Shown here: one piece after another, positions 21,149 through 29,950 of the stretch
Position numbering within the stretch: position 1 is the first letter of the stretch
Layout: every line of letters starts with the position of its first letter
Origin: Mantamonas sphyraenae
Taxonomy: Eukaryota; CRuMs; Mantamonadidae
NCBI GenBank assembly: GCA_026936335.1
Contig: JAPMXV010000026.1
Location: forward strand, 186,001 to 250,000
Direction of reading: 5' to 3'
DNA length: 64,000 nt
The notes under the pieces: generated by a model
Databases searched by the model: none
Seen by the model: only the letters and a program-made list of their open reading frames with translations
Told to the model about the DNA's origin: nothing
Translations under genes and position numbers: made by a program

Positions 21149-22294
21149 TCAGTTTGCGCTGTCGAAAATGCTCTCTTTGCGCTTCTTCTTGGAGTCGGCC
21201 TTTGCCTTTTTGCCGTCTGCTTTGGCCTTGTCCTTCTTGCGTGTGCGTGCCTGTGCCATTTTTGTCTGCAAGCGCAGCTGGCGTTCCCAGTCGCGTCGGA
21301 CGCGCAGGTACAGCATGAGGGTGCAACGGGCGTCATCGACCGAACTGTGTTCGCCCGATTGGATGTCAATGCCAAAGTGCTCCTTGGTGAGCTTCTTGAG
21401 GCCTCGTTTGCGCCTGCCATCGGCCGTCTTGTAGGGTTTGTACAGGGCGGTGTCGCGCACGAGGTGCTTGGGGTGGGACATCATCAGGGCGGCAAAGTCG
21501 TTGGCAATGTCGTGGCCGACCACGATGCGGTCCTTGAGCAGATCCGCAACTTCTTTCTGGACCTGTTTGAAGGGCTTGGCGCGGTACATGTCTTTGGCAC
21601 GCACGCCACTCCACTTTGTGCGAAAGTCGGTCACCCACTCTTGCGGCTGCACAAACTCGTCGTACACTGTGTTCCCATGGGTGTTGACCACGGAACAGCG
21701 AGCAAGCACGCTCTCCTTGCCCCGGTCGCCCACGCCGACCATCTCGCAGTCCATGCCCAGCACAGCGGTCGCCTCTGTGCTATCACTGTTGCCAAACAGT
21801 GCCTCTCCGGCCTCTTGCTTTTGCCTCTCTGCCGCCTGCGCCCTCTCCTCCTCCACCCGTTGGCGTTTTGCCTGTGCTTGCGCCTCCACGTCGTCCTTCT
21901 CCTCGACGTCCCTTTCGGCGGACTGCGCCTTGCGCTTCTTGCGCCCGGGCGCCTTCCACTTGGGTTTGTTCAGCATGGGTACCCCTTCACTCCCATCATC
22001 CACCTCTTTGCCCCCTTTCCCTCCTCCCCTGTGTGCCTGCTTCACAGCCGTCTGCTTCGCCTTGCGCAGTGACTTTTCCTGGGCCATCAGCTTTGCCCAG
22101 TTGCCAAAGCCCTTCTTGTTGCCACCCTGCTTGCCCTTGGACCGCTTCTTTGTTTTCCCGCCGCCGCTGCTTCCTGATGTGCCTTTGTCCTTGTCCGAGC
22201 TTATCTCATCCGCCTCTGTGCGCTCCTTGTCCTTGGCCACCGCCTTGCGTACGATGGCGTTGAGGAATCCGGCATCCACCTCGCTGCTCGCCAT
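21149..22294 (-). CDS. REXO4: REXO4-like 3'-5' RNA exonuclease
   Basis: Intronless, 381 residues. DEDDh exonuclease of the REXO4 group, nucleolar in other eukaryotes and linked to rRNA processing. Motifs: Exo I GMDCEMVGVG, then DEFVQPQEWVTDFRTKWSGV, Exo II VGHDIANDFAALMMSHP, and Exo III HSSVDDARCTLMLY with the DEDDh His. The N-terminal third and the C terminus are Lys-rich (KTKKRSKGKQGGNKKGFGNW; KADGKKAKADSKKKRKE), suggesting nucleolar localisation. The gene converges on CFAP61, 35 bp between stop codons. Confidence 0.92.
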   Translation of the reverse strand: MASSEVDAGFLNAIVRKAVAKDKERTEADEISSDKDKGTSGSSGGGKTKKRSKGKQGGNKKGFGNWAKLMAQEKSLRKAKQTAVKQAHRGGGKGGKEVDDGSEGVPMLNKPKWKAPGRKKRKAQSAERDVEEKDDVEAQAQAKRQRVEEERAQAAERQKQEAGEALFGNSDSTEATAVLGMDCEMVGVGDRGKESVLARCSVVNTHGNTVYDEFVQPQEWVTDFRTKWSGVRAKDMYRAKPFKQVQKEVADLLKDRIVVGHDIANDFAALMMSHPKHLVRDTALYKPYKTADGRRKRGLKKLTKEHFGIDIQSGEHSSVDDARCTLMLYLRVRRDWERQLRLQTKMAQARTRKKDKAKADGKKAKADSKKKRKESIFDSAN

Positions 22295-22540
22295 TGCTTG
22301 CTGATGCTGGTTGCACCGGCGCTTGCGAATTGCGCCTCAGTTCCATGTCATGATGGGCAACGTGTGTGCACATGGCGGCATAGGTGGAGACCTGTGTGAG
22401 GTTTGGCGTGGGCGTTTGCCGGGGGGGAAATGCATCAGCATCAGCAGCGGCGACGTCTCGCAACGGGGCCACGTCGAGCGCAAAGAGGACAAGTGAGAAG
22501 CAAGGAACGAGGATGGGGATTGGGTGTGGATGGGGGTTGT

Positions 22541-23513
22541 TTACTCGGTGTTGAGGGGAACGCCAAAGGAGCAGGCTGTGTCGACGCCAATGTTGTAGCC
22601 GGGCTTGGTGGTGATGTACACGAAACCCTCGGCACCCCAGGGCTGGCCCCAGGAGTTGCGGACAATCCAGACCTCCTGGCCGTCCATGACGGTCCAGCCG
22701 ACCACGCTGATCTCGTGGTTGATCTGCGGGTTGCTCATCTGCTGGGAAAACACGCCGCCGGTGTAGGCCTCGAGCTGGGCGTCGGCATGGACACCGCAGG
22801 AGATGGGACCACGAGCAAAGATCTCGGCCTTCATCTTGTCGGCACCGGCAATGCTGCCATAGTCGCCCACCTTGTACACTGTGTACTTCTCCAGCGGGTA
22901 GCAGTTGCTCGGGGAGCAGGTGAAGCAGCGCGTCATGTTGGTGCACTTCTCATCCTTGCCCAGGTAGTTGTTGCAGGTCTCGTCCACAAGGCCCGTCTCG
23001 TGGGCGTACTTGTACACGCCAAGCGGGTCGCCGCCCTCGCAGGAACCGGCGCCTCCGCAGGCAATCACCTCCTGCGGGCTCAGGTATGCGCTGGGCCACT
23101 TGCCGCCGCGCTTGATGTTGATACGGTCAGCCAGAGCCGAGGTCGTGCTGTGTGTGGGGTGCACGCAGGTTGTGGGTGTCAGCGGCAGGCGTGCGAGGCG
23201 GGACGAGGCAAGAGAGGGGAAAACGGCAGGCTTTTTGCCCGGCGCGCGTGGATTCGTACCCCATAGCCCAGCAAGAGCCGCAGTACACCTCCTGGTGCTG
23301 GTTGCGGATGACCGACAGGTAGTTGGTGCCGTTGACGTCACGCCAGTCCCATGTGGTGGGCAGGTCCTCCACCTTGAGGTACTCGTGGGGCATCGGTTCG
23401 GTGATGTGGTCCTCGATGCCAAAGCTGATCACGCTGGAGCCACGCTGCCACTCCTGGGCGCTCACAATGGCTGCAAGAACAAGCAGAGCGGTGATGGCGA
23501 TGGATGTGCGCAT
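22541..23513 (-). CDS. CTSZ: cathepsin Z (X)-like cysteine peptidase, diverged paralogue C
   Basis: Two exons on the minus strand, 23513-23260 and 23147-22541 (112-nt intron, GTACGA donor, CACACAG acceptor), 286 residues. The intron position and phase are the same as in copies A and B. Signal peptide [20 protein letters not shown]; mature region starts near [12 protein letters not shown]. Catalytic Cys in [14 protein letters not shown], His in [12 protein letters not shown], Asn in [15 protein letters not shown]. The residues before the active-site Cys are HQE rather than the HMP of copies A and B, which may affect the carboxypeptidase-type subsite. Clearly an older duplicate than A/B, placed in tandem with copy B on the same strand. 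The 246 bp between it and the REXO4 start hold nothing recognisable. Confidence 0.93.
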
Positions 23514-23724
23514 CTGGTGAGTGTGTTTGTTTGGTTGGGAGCGTTGGCGAGCGTTTGCTCTCTCTCTGGGTCAACGTGTTGGGTGTCTGCCCTGTTTGCA
23601 GAGAGTGGTGCAGGAATCCACCCACACAGCACGTGTGACGAGCAGGAGAAAATCAACACAAGAGTTGTTGTTTTTGCATTGCTTTCAGACACCCTCACCC
23701 TCTTCTTACTGCTCGCTCACGCGC

Positions 23725-25080
23725 TCAGGCTTCAGAGGCACACCAAAGCTGCATCCCAGTCTCGATGCCAAGGTCGTAAAAGTGACGTGTGGTGATGCGG
23801 AAGAAGCCACGCTCTCCCCACGGCGTGCCCCACGAGTTGCGCACAACCCAGAACTCTTCGCCGTTCTCCACGCCCCAGCCCACCACACTGATGATGTGGT
23901 TGATCATCGGCACAGGGTTGAACTGCGAAAAGATGCCACCCGTGTACGCCTCCAGCTTGGCGTCGGCGTGCACACCGCAGGCAATCGGTCCGCGTGCAAA
24001 GATCTCCGCCTTCATCTCGTGGGGTCCACGCACATGGCCGTAGTCACCCACCTTGTACACTGTGTAGTTGGTTACAGCCACACACTTGCTCGGCGAGCAC
24101 GTGAAGCATCGGTGCTCAGCGTTGCACTCCTGGTTCACCCCCACGTAGTTGTTGCACGTCTCGCTCACCAGTCCCTTGTCGTGTGCATACGCAAACACAC
24201 CAATGGCCGTGCCACCGTCGCATGATCCAGCCCCACCGCAGTCAATCACTTCCTGCGGGCTCAGGTAGTTGTTCGGCCACGCTCCCTTCTGCATGATGTT
24301 CAGACGGTCAGCAATCGACGACGTCGATCTGTGTGGTGTCGTGTCCGTCGCAGTCGCAGTCGGTGGTGTCAGTGTGTGTTGTCGTTGCTGTCACTGTCTC
24401 GTCCATGGTGTCCGTTCAGCTCTCCTTGAGCCCCTGCCTCGCCGCGTTTGCCTCAACGTCTTGGCGAACCTCCCTCTCTTCTCCCTCCCTTGGTCTGCCT
24501 TCTCTCCCAATCCCCTCTCCACACCGGCACCCGCATGCACGCCATCCTTCCCGTCTCGTGCCTCCACCCATTCTCTGCTCTTGTTCTGCACCTGAACCAG
24601 CGCAACGGCGTGCGTTTTGTGCTCGGCTGCCTTCTTTGCCCGCGTGGATTTCCCTCTCCCCGCACCGTCCTCCCGTCGTTTACCCCGCCCCACACCCTCT
24701 CTCTCTCCATCTCTCCCTGCCCATCGGCTTCCCCAGCACCCACTCTCTCCCTCCCATCCTCTCCTTTCCCGCTCATCCACTCACCCCATCGACCAGCACG
24801 AGCCGCAGTACACCGGCATGTGCTGGTTGCGCGTCGGCGACAGAAAGTTGGTGCCGTTGACATTGCGCCAGTCAAACGCATCCGGAAGGTCCTCCAGCTT
24901 GATGTACTCGTGCGGGCGGGGCTCCGTGATGTGTTCAGGGTGAGCAAGCTGCTCCTCCCAGTTCACCACACACGCCTGGCGCTGCACCTCCTGTCCACGC
25001 AGCGGCATGCTAGCCACCATCTGCAGCAGCAGAGCTGCCACAATCACTGCCGTCATTCCACTCTTGGATCCCATCTTCAT
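23725..25080 (-). CDS. CTSZ: cathepsin Z-like cysteine peptidase, copy B, frameshifted C terminus
   Basis: Two exons on the minus strand, 25080-24785 and 24328-23725 (456-nt intron), 299 residues. Protein sequence equals copy A through the catalytic Cys, His and Asn. One extra G after the codons for GIET (around 23758) changes the reading frame. The conserved ending [16 protein letters not shown] becomes [10 protein letters not shown]. The lost Cys and Phe are conserved in the other copies and in animal cathepsin Z, so folding may be affected. The catalytic core is complete, so the gene may still be active; alternatively this is a young pseudogene or a base-call error. Confidence 0.85.
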
Positions 25081-25215
25081 TTGCTGGGGTTGGTTGGTGG
25101 TGGGGTTTTTGTTGGCGCCATCGTCGAACGGAACAGCCACAGGCACCGAGACATCCCCATCCACTGTCCTCTGTCCTCGCGAGTGTCACTGTCCATGCAT
25201 TTATGCCCACCCTTT

Positions 25216-25378
25216 TTACGCACGCAACATTGCCTCTCGGTTCATCAACACCCGCAGCTCCACACGCTTCTCCTCAACACGCTGCGCATCTTTCTCCTGC
25301 ACGTCCATGGGCACCCTCTCCTGGTACTGCGCACTCGCCATGCGTGTCTCGATCCCATCGATTTGCTTTTGCACCTTG
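25216..25378 (-). pseudogene. truncated ValRS 3' end (duplicated fragment)
   Basis: The last ~53 codons and stop of valyl-tRNA synthetase (from VQKQIDGIETRMASAQYQER to the stop) lie here without the catalytic body. The copied part begins in the middle of the C-terminal coiled-coil arm. The open frame continues upstream by chance into unrelated sequence. It marks the boundary of the inverted duplication. Confidence 0.85.
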
Positions 25379-25516
25379 TGGCCTTCTCGATGTGGTTTGC
25401 GTTTGCGCTGCGAACTCGCAGAAAACGCAAACACCCATGGGCCTCTTTTCCAACCTCTTCAAGCGAAAGAGCTCCACCGACGAGAAGAGGAGGAGAAGTC
25501 TCAACAACAGGCTCGC

Positions 25517-26611
25517 ATGCCTCACGTGTATCAGCCGTCGTCGTCGAACAGCTCAACCTGGATCACGTCTGGCGAGGAGGAAAAGGAGTGGAAGACACAT
25601 GGCATGGCGCTGGAACGAGAATTGAACGACGGTGAGATTGAGCTGGTGCAGAGCATCTCCGCGTATGAACGCCGGTACCTGTTGATCAGCGGCCTTTCAT
25701 CGCCCGCAACGGCGTTGACGGAGCTGAAAAAGCTGGTGAAGGAAATAACCGAGCTCTCCACGGCGGCCGGAGAGACGAGCGTGGGCTTTGTGTGCACCGT
25801 TGCGAACGGAACGCTCAAAAGCGACACCAATGGGATGACAGACATGCCGGAGAACATGCTTTTGTGCTTGTCGGTGCCGCCGCCGAGCTTCTGGGTCGAC
25901 TATTTCGACTGCGTGTTTGTGTATAACCACTTCAACTACGCATGGAGCCAGCAAGTCGAGTTTGGCGACCTGCTTGCACGATACGTGGAGTTGGGCGGCA
26001 GTGTGGTGCTGTCGGGCTGTGTGGTGCGCGAAAACTACACGTTCAAGGGAGTGTTCACCAAGGACTATGCGCCCTACGGCATCACACAAAGCAACGGCGG
26101 CAGTAACCTTGAGGCCAAAGTGGAAGACTCTGAATTTGCAACGCATCCTGTGTTTGACGGCTGCACGTCAATCAATCTGGGCGGTCTGTACATTTACTCG
26201 GCGGCCCAGGAATTGCCACCAAACACGCGCTGCCTACTCAAAGCAGGCCAGGAAATCCTGGTCACGGAGCGTGTTTACCCCAACTTTGGGGGCACCAGCA
26301 TGCTGCTCAACTGGTATCCCGTCGACGCCGGGGTGCAATCTGGCATGGGCTTCAAGGTAGACACAGATGGGTACCGCATCCTCTTCAACGCCCTGCGCTA
26401 TGTGCGCCACGTCAGTTGGTCCCTGGAAAACCACCACGTGTTTACCAAACCGTTTCGGGCAGCTGTGTTTGCCGTGGTCATGCTTGCGTACATGGATCCC
26501 GAAGGAAACGAGGAGCACGAGTACGCGTCCGAGCTGCCCTTCCGATGGCACGAGCTTCCCAACGAGGTCATTTTTAACGTGTTTAAGCAACTGGGCAAGA
26601 TGTGGCGATGA
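25517..26611 (+). CDS. glutamine-amidotransferase/ThuA-like fold protein of unknown function
   Basis: About 364 residues from the Met at 25517. No named family is recognised. The central part (FWVDYFDCVFVYNHFNYAWS, then FGDLLARYVELGGSVVLSGC) has the strand-helix pattern of class I glutamine-amidotransferase/ThuA-like domains. The last 20 residues include HELPNEVIFNVFKQL, which looks like the beginning of an F-box but stops before the motif would be complete. A second ATG at 25440 in another frame opens MGLFSNLFKRKSS, a textbook N-myristoylation start. A one-base change would fuse it to this protein, so the true N terminus is uncertain. The gene starts about 140 bp from the duplication breakpoint and converges on the ELMO gene (50 bp). 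Confidence 0.6.
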   Translation: MPHVYQPSSSNSSTWITSGEEEKEWKTHGMALERELNDGEIELVQSISAYERRYLLISGLSSPATALTELKKLVKEITELSTAAGETSVGFVCTVANGTLKSDTNGMTDMPENMLLCLSVPPPSFWVDYFDCVFVYNHFNYAWSQQVEFGDLLARYVELGGSVVLSGCVVRENYTFKGVFTKDYAPYGITQSNGGSNLEAKVEDSEFATHPVFDGCTSINLGGLYIYSAAQELPPNTRCLLKAGQEILVTERVYPNFGGTSMLLNWYPVDAGVQSGMGFKVDTDGYRILFNALRYVRHVSWSLENHHVFTKPFRAAVFAVVMLAYMDPEGNEEHEYASELPFRWHELPNEVIFNVFKQLGKMWR

Positions 26612-26661
26612 GAGAGGGAGAGAGAGTGTGTGCGGATCAGGCAATGGACTTTGCTCGTCAT

Positions 26662-28349
26662 TCAGCTCACGGGAAGACCGAGCAGTTTTCGCAGGCCGTC
26701 AAAGGTGAGTGGCCTTCGTTCTACAGCGGACATGAGGTCGTCCTCGCACTGTTTCATGATTTCCGGGTATTGCATGTAGCCTGCGTTGATCTCGAGAAAT
26801 CTAGCGTCGAGGAGGTCTGCGAGCACGCCGAAGCATTCTTGCAAAGGCTGCGGATGCTGTGTGAGGCAAAAGAATTCAAAGAGCGGTGTGGTCCACTGCT
26901 CGTCACTGTTGAGGCTCAACATGCCAAGGAGTTTGGAGGTGACATTGATGCCCGAGGCGCAAAAGGGATAGGTGCGTTCGGGCTCAAACTTGTCCTGGTA
27001 CGCAAGCGTGTGGTGCTCCGCGTAGTAGAGAAGGTTGGTGAGCCCCAGCATGCCCATGCCACGAAAGTCTGTGGCCGGGTCTTTGCCCTGAAAGCCGATC
27101 TTGGACCACATGCGAGAGAGACGTGCGTCGAGGGGCGTGTCGGGCATGCCTAGGTCCCACAATCGCATGAGCATGTGCTCGTGTTCCTCGTTCTCCTTGT
27201 CGTATTTTTGCTCCGAAAGGGCGAGCATGGCGTGCAGGTAGGCCATGGTTTCGCGTTGCACTTGCTTGTGCTTGCGGATGAACGCGCCGAGTGTCTCTTG
27301 GAACTCGTCCGCCATGACTGTGTACACCATCATGTCCTTGGCGCGTGAGGACAATGTCAACCGGAAGCGCTTCATGACACCAAACAGGTGGTGGTCCATC
27401 CAGCCCTCGTCCATGTTCATGTCCAGTCGGAAGGATTGCACTTGGTCGACATACACAAGGTCCGTGGGTCTTTCGTCGTGGTAGTAGACACGTTGTGTCA
27501 AGTGGTCCTCTTTGTGTGATGAGCCGGATGAGGAAGATGAGGAAGATGAGGAAGATGATGATGATGAGGAGGAGGAGGAGGAGGAGGAGCCACCGACGGT
27601 CTCTGGTGAGCCAGGGGAATTAAACACGTTGACAAGTTGCTGCTCACCCTGGTCTTCATGCACGGTGACTTCGACAGTGGCGCGGAGCGGCGCATGCTGG
27701 TTGCAAGTGCGGATTGGTCGTCGAGATCATCGTCGGCGCTGTATGGGTCATTGTCGTCGTCGAGGACAATCAGCTGGTCTTCGGAGAGACCCCCCACAAT
27801 GGAATCGTCGTCTTGTGGGTCGTCGTGTGCAGTGTCGATCGTGTCTGCAGAGGGAGGGTCGTGCTCGTGTTTGGCGCGGCGTGGATGATCAGAATACGGA
27901 GCGCGCTCCGGAACCATGCCGAGGTCAAGGTGGGCTGGCTTGTTGTCGGAGCCTGTGATGTGGCGTGCGCGGAGGGGAAGAAAGAGGATTTGGGCGTAGG
28001 AGGTGATGCGGATGACGTAGAGGAGGTTGGAGCGGACGGCGACGAATTCGTCACCGCGGAGGCGGAGCAGTTGCAGAGCCTGTTTGTGCTCGGCAAGCTT
28101 GCTGGAAAATGCGTTATACTGTGCAATGTACATCTCCTGGCGGGCCTTGTTCTCTTCCTCCTCGGCCGGAGTGGTGTCGAGAGTGACGAGTTGCGCAGTC
28201 GACTCCTCCTCGGCCACCATGCGCTGCTCATGCTGCTCAAACTCCACACGCACCTGTTCCATCAGCTCCAAAGTGATTGTCTTTTTGGTGCGCAGGGCCG
28301 TGATCTTGGCCGGTACGACCACACATGCCGGGTGGCCGCTGGGATCCAT
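26662..28349 (-). CDS. ELMO-domain protein
   Basis: Start at 28349. Proposed exons 28349-27648 and 27507-26662 give 515 residues. The C-terminal half is an ELMO (CED-12) domain: RLSRMWSKIGFQGKDPATDF then GMGMLGLTNLLYYAE, the signature block. ELMO-domain proteins act as GAPs for Arf-like GTPases (ELMOD group) or in Rac activation. The N-terminal half has a Glu-rich coiled coil (VRVEFEQHEQRMVAEEES) followed by a disordered Asp/Ser region. The splice is uncertain. A strong GTGAGC donor lies at 27647; the acceptor I chose (27508) lies after a long pyrimidine tract that otherwise reads as 20 Ser. A nearer acceptor at 27601 would retain the Ser run. The start is 18 bp from that of the divergent ADP-ribosylglycohydrolase gene. 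Confidence 0.75.
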
Positions 28350-28367
28350 TGCAGCAGTTGGCGTGTC
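28350..28367. promoter_or_regulatory. 18-bp gap between divergent start codons (ELMO / ADPRH)
   Basis: Both ATGs are the first in-frame Met before recognisable protein. Leaders must be extremely short or overlap the neighbour's coding region. No motif recognised; role inferred from position. Confidence 0.4.
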
Positions 28368-29750
28368 ATGGCCACGTTCTGGGGCAACACAATGAGCAGC
28401 AAGGAGAACAACAGCAACAGCAGCAGCAGCGACTCTGGATCCACAGCTCTTGACTATGACCGCTTCCGGGCTGTGCTCCTGGGCCAGGCGGTTGGCGATG
28501 CGCTTGGGACGACGGTGGAATTCTCTGCGCCCGGCTCGTTTCAGCCGCTGGAGGACATTGTGGGCGGCGGACCGTTTCAACTGCTGCCAGGCATGTTTAC
28601 AGACGACACAAGCATGGCCTTGTGCCAGGGCGAGAGCGTGGTGTTGCACAGGGGCAAGTTTGACGCGTTGGACATCAGTCGCGCGTTTGTGTCGTGGTAT
28701 CACGACGGCCACATGAGTCCCACGGGGGAATGCTTCGACATCGGGGTCAGCACACGGTCTGCACTCAACATGTTTGCGCGTACAGACACACCGTACCCAA
28801 AGTCGGACAAGGCAGCAGGCAATGGCGGCCTGATGCGCCTGGCGCCGATTGCCATGGCGTACAGCCGTCTGCCACGCGCGTGCATGGCCCTGTGCGGCAA
28901 CAGCAGCCGCACAACACATGGAAGTGCCATGAGTGTGCAGAGCTGCGAGTACTGGGGTGGTTTGATTGCGGGTGCTCTGGCCGGTGTGGACAAGGAAACG
29001 CTTGTGGGCGGTGAGGTGTTTAGCGCCACTGGCGAGGGAGCCGGGTACTGGAGCGACGTGGAGGGCAAGCTGGACAACGACGCGTGGCACGACGCGTACG
29101 ACATGCAGGCGTACGATGTGGACGAGGCGCACTCGATGGTGAAACAGCTGCAGGAGGTTGCAGTGGAGGCGTCGTTCAGGAAGCTGCAGCCGCCGGATAT
29201 CAACAACAGTGGCTTTGTGATCCGGTCGCTGGAGGCTGCGCTGTGGGCTTTCTACACCACGGACGACTTCAAGTCGGGCCTACTGGCGGCAGTGAATTTG
29301 GGCGACGACGCGGACACGGTCGGGGCCATTTACGGCCAGCTGGCAGGAGCCTACTACGGCGTGGGTGGGGACAAGGGCATTCCCGAGGAATGGGTTGCCA
29401 TGCTGTCCATGCGGCCGATCCTGGATGTTCTGTGTGAGGAGCTGTACCGGATCGCGCTTGCATACGACGACCCGGAGGCGTGTGAGGAGCTTGCTGCCGC
29501 GTTGAAGGAGCACAACGTAGAAAGTGCAGCAGAGTTGCCTCCTTCCGTGATCCGAGACCTGGAGCTGACGTCGTGTGCAGTGGATGGGCGCGCCGAGGCA
29601 GTACTTGCTAGCTGGCGGAAACTGGAGGACATGTGCCGCAACGCGGTGGGGCGCACACACGCGGGACCGCACACGTTCAAGAGTGTGTCCGCCATGATGA
29701 TCACGCAGAAGCCATCGCAGAGGAGTGGCGGGAGAGTGCTGAAGAGCTGA
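28368..29750 (+). CDS. ADP-ribosylglycohydrolase family protein
   Basis: 460 residues as one ORF. Family of Mg-dependent hydrolases that remove ADP-ribose from proteins (ARH/DraG). Metal-site motifs: RFRAVLLGQAVGDALGTTVE at the start, MFTDDTSMAL (TDDT), NGGLMRLAPIA, and LGDDADTVGAIYGQLAGAYY (GDDADT). The N terminus has an Asn/Ser run. The end is doubtful. The frame stops at 29750, but another frame from about 29690 to 29887 (AEAIAEEWRESAEELSKEDQ and on to MGALLQQQKKG) looks like coding helix. No GT-AG pair of reasonable length with correct phase was found, so either a one-base error or an unseen splice may extend the protein to 29887. Confidence 0.85.
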   Translation: MATFWGNTMSSKENNSNSSSSDSGSTALDYDRFRAVLLGQAVGDALGTTVEFSAPGSFQPLEDIVGGGPFQLLPGMFTDDTSMALCQGESVVLHRGKFDALDISRAFVSWYHDGHMSPTGECFDIGVSTRSALNMFARTDTPYPKSDKAAGNGGLMRLAPIAMAYSRLPRACMALCGNSSRTTHGSAMSVQSCEYWGGLIAGALAGVDKETLVGGEVFSATGEGAGYWSDVEGKLDNDAWHDAYDMQAYDVDEAHSMVKQLQEVAVEASFRKLQPPDINNSGFVIRSLEAALWAFYTTDDFKSGLLAAVNLGDDADTVGAIYGQLAGAYYGVGGDKGIPEEWVAMLSMRPILDVLCEELYRIALAYDDPEACEELAAALKEHNVESAAELPPSVIRDLELTSCAVDGRAEAVLASWRKLEDMCRNAVGRTHAGPHTFKSVSAMMITQKPSQRSGGRVLKS

Positions 29751-29950
29751 GCAAGGAAGATCAAGACGCGTTGATTGAGTGTGCCATGGCGTTTTTCGAG
29801 CAGGCAAAACCTGCAGTGGAGAGGCGTACGGGCGGAGTCATGGGCTCGTTGATGGGGGCGTTGCTTCAGCAGCAGAAGAAAGGGTGAGGAGGCAATGCAG
29901 CTGCAATATTGGAAGCAACCAATTTTTTTTTGCAAGGAAACCCAGTCATC

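Larger units (their letters stand above)
23587..25378 (-). repeat. inverted duplication, right arm
   Basis: Reverse-orientation match of 13765-15545. It contains cathepsin Z copy B and a truncated ValRS 3' end. About 8.0 kb of unique sequence (Sm-B, CFAP61, REXO4, cathepsin C) separates the arms. Confidence 0.9.

Noticed and set aside
27714-28367. Upstream extension of the ADP-ribosylglycohydrolase frame
   Set aside because: Overlaps the ELMO gene's first exon on the other strand and contains no family sequence; the family homology starts just after the Met at 28368.
29524-29708. Intron joining the ADP-ribosylglycohydrolase to the 29709-29887 frame
   Set aside because: Phase fits only with a weak GTGCAG donor and would remove sequence that looks like real protein; other donors give stop codons.
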